Of a stretch of DNA of 64,000 nt, positions 62,560-64,000 are shown in pieces. The notes beneath the pieces were generated by a model. It searched no databases. It was not told where the DNA came from and worked only from the letters and a program-made list of their open reading frames with translations. The stretch's first letter is position 1. The number at the start of each line of letters is the position of its first letter. A program made the translations under genes and the position numbers. Source of the DNA: Anabaena sp. UHCC 0187 (GTDB lineage: Bacteria; Cyanobacteriota; Cyanobacteriia; Cyanobacteriales; Nostocaceae); contig NZ_VILB01000008.1 in assembly GCF_009712035.1 (NCBI RefSeq), forward strand, positions 24,518 to 88,517, read 5' to 3'.

Positions 62560-63615
62560 ATGATTTCTCTTTCTCCTGAACTTCAAGCTAGACTTTCCAC
62601 TCCTTTAAAAATCGGCTCATTTGAGGTTAAAAGCCGGGTTTTACAGTCTCCGTTATCGGGAGTGACTGATATGGTGTTTCGGCGTTTGGTGCGTCGTTAT
62701 GCTCCCGAATCTATGCTGTATACGGAAATGGTAAATGCTACAGGTTTACACTATGTTAACCAATTACCAAAAATCATGGAAGTAGATCCTCAAGAAAGAC
62801 CTATTAGTATTCAATTATTTGATTGTCGTCCCGATTTTCTAGCGGAAGCAGCCATAAAAGCTGTTGCGGAAGGTGCGGATACTATTGATATTAACATGGG
62901 ATGTCCAGTTAATAAAATTACTAAAAATGGTGGGGGTTCTTCTTTATTACGTCAACCAGAAATTGCGGAAGCAATTGTGCGAGAAGTTGTCAAAGCGGTA
63001 GATGTTCCTGTAACTGTGAAAACCCGCATTGGTTGGAATGATCATGAAATTACTATTCTTGATTTTGCGAAAAGAATGGAAGACGCGGGAGCGAAAATGA
63101 TTACTGTTCATGGAAGGACTCGTTCCCAAGGTTATAACGGTAATGCGCGGTGGGAATGGATAAAAAAAGTCAAGGAAATTTTATCAATTCCTGTGATTGG
63201 GAATGGGGATATTTTCTCTGTGGAAGCTGCGGTAAAATGTTTAGAACAAACTGGTGCAGATGGGGTAATGTGTTCTCGTGGTACTTTGGGTTATCCGTTT
63301 TTAGTTGGTGAGGTTGATCATTTCTTAAAAACTGGAGAATTATTACCACCACCTAACCCCATTCAACGCTTAGAATGTGCGCGAGAACATCTTTTTGCTT
63401 TATGGGAATATAAGGGAGATAGGGGAGTCCGTCAAGCTCGGAAACACATGACTTGGTATGCTAAAGGCTTTATGGGTGCTGCTGATTTACGCGGTAAGTT
63501 AAGTTTAATGGAAACTGTCCAACAAGGTTTAGATTTGATTGATGGTGCGATAGAAAGATTAGCTCATGGTTATGAAATTGAGGAAGAAACAGAATCTACT
63601 ATTGCATTAATATGA
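62560..63615 (+). CDS. dusB: tRNA-dihydrouridine synthase
   Basis: A 351-residue flavoenzyme that reduces uridine to dihydrouridine in the tRNA D-loop. The TIM barrel opens with RVLQSPLSGVTDMVFR, then TEMVNATGL, IQLFDCRPDFLAEAA, DINMGCPVNKITKNGGGSSLL with the catalytic Cys in NMGCP, VKTRIGW, ITVHGRTR, PVIGNGDIFS and DGVMCSRGTLGYPF. The C-terminal helical part is DusB-like. It stands alone before the DUF2059 gene, which is convergent. Confidence 0.92.
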   Translation: MISLSPELQARLSTPLKIGSFEVKSRVLQSPLSGVTDMVFRRLVRRYAPESMLYTEMVNATGLHYVNQLPKIMEVDPQERPISIQLFDCRPDFLAEAAIKAVAEGADTIDINMGCPVNKITKNGGGSSLLRQPEIAEAIVREVVKAVDVPVTVKTRIGWNDHEITILDFAKRMEDAGAKMITVHGRTRSQGYNGNARWEWIKKVKEILSIPVIGNGDIFSVEAAVKCLEQTGADGVMCSRGTLGYPFLVGEVDHFLKTGELLPPPNPIQRLECAREHLFALWEYKGDRGVRQARKHMTWYAKGFMGAADLRGKLSLMETVQQGLDLIDGAIERLAHGYEIEEETESTIALI

Positions 63616-63619
63616 CGCT

Positions 63620-64000
63620 TTATTTAGGAGAACGGATATATCCTTCTGATTTCAATTTTTCTAAGGCTCTTTCGGCTGCTTGTCTCCCATATTTAATACC
63701 AATTGCTGTAGATTCTTTGGAAACTTGCGGAATCACAGATAATGTTTTCTTTCCTAATGGTGTTTCATAAAATGCGATAATTCCTTCTATTTCTTCATTT
63801 GTGAAATATTTGCTGTAAATGGGAATGTATTCATCTATAATTTCTTCTGGTTTGAATTCAGCCATAAAAGTATCCCAAAATTTTGGAGGTGCTTGGGGAT
63901 ATTCAGCTTTTAGACTATCTATTAATTGAGTAATTATCTTGCGGGAAAGATTTCTTGAACCAGTTATATCCAATAATTTGTTGATATTATTGGTTTTTTC
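63620..64000 (-). CDS. DUF2059-like protein, 5' end outside the window
   Basis: The frame remains open to the window end (EKTNNINKLLDITGSRNL in the last bases), so the reading start is outside. The visible 126 residues match DUF2059 (KLLDITGSRNLSRKI, FKPEEIIDEYIPIYSKYFTNEEIEGIIAFYETPLGKKTLSVIPQV). Family members are often exported; a signal peptide would be expected upstream. It ends 4 bases after the dus gene, with which it is convergent. Confidence 0.85.
   Translation of the reverse strand, partial: EKTNNINKLLDITGSRNLSRKIITQLIDSLKAEYPQAPPKFWDTFMAEFKPEEIIDEYIPIYSKYFTNEEIEGIIAFYETPLGKKTLSVIPQVSKESTAIGIKYGRQAAERALEKLKSEGYIRSPK

Overview
The window reads as chromosome of a low-GC, filamentous, probably heterocyst-forming cyanobacterium (order Nostocales). 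This is inferred from many GCGATCGC (HIP1) palindromes, heptameric short tandem repeats between genes, several interspersed palindromic repeat families, and a cyanobacterial gene set (tocopherol cyclase, DUF1517, DUF1823, DUF2996, a ThiD2-ThiE fusion, LabA-like NYN protein, hopanoid genes). No phage, insertion sequence with transposase, CRISPR array, rRNA or replication origin was seen. One tRNA gene, tRNA-Arg(CCU), is present.

Layout. 0-3.7 kb: two RTX calcium-binding surface or secreted proteins, the first cut by the window start. 3.7-7.5 kb: APS kinase, HpnI-type glycosyltransferase, a cyclic-peptide-type ABC exporter and a DUF2237 protein. 7.5-12.6 kb: an NLR-like STAND cassette made of a small membrane protein, an HTH-NACHT ATPase, a separate WD40 propeller protein overlapping it by four bases, and a second shortened NACHT ATPase. 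The cassette is bracketed by the intact DUF2237 gene and a broken copy of its 3' part. 12.6-18.2 kb: a secreted EndoU-like protein, a J-domain protein, and then hpnK, hpnJ and a squalene synthase gene, which with hpnI could make a bacteriohopanetetrol cyclitol-ether type lipid.

18.9-44 kb is mostly housekeeping: LabA-like protein, QueD, a fatty acid hydroxylase-like protein, two DUF1565 beta-helix proteins (one with SLH domains, one with a SPOR-like tail), thiE, an orphan HicB, thiS, a glycosyltransferase, DUF1517, a DUF6888/DUF6887 pair, panB, a propeller lipoprotein-like protein, an M50 protease, tocopherol cyclase, DAHP synthase, dienelactone hydrolase, an M3 oligopeptidase and a CphA-like ATP-grasp enzyme. 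A perfect CIRCE operator (44128-44154) lies upstream of an unknown 117-residue gene, not of groESL.

44.3-58.4 kb is a six-gene minus-strand operon of exported proteins: three DUF11-type proteins, a 1285-residue outer-membrane barrel, a beta-helix/OmpA protein and a lamin-tail-domain protein, three of them linked by ATGA overlaps. It looks like one envelope or surface assembly of unknown function. 59.6-64 kb holds thrC with a downstream MoaD/ThiS-like carrier, a PH-like gene broken at a run of nine A, DUF2996, a tRNA-dihydrouridine synthase and a DUF2059 gene that runs off the window.

The most interesting regions are the NLR-like cassette with its near-identical WD40 blades, the six-gene DUF11/barrel/OmpA operon, and the orphan CIRCE site. 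All functions are read from recognisable motifs by eye; no database search was possible.
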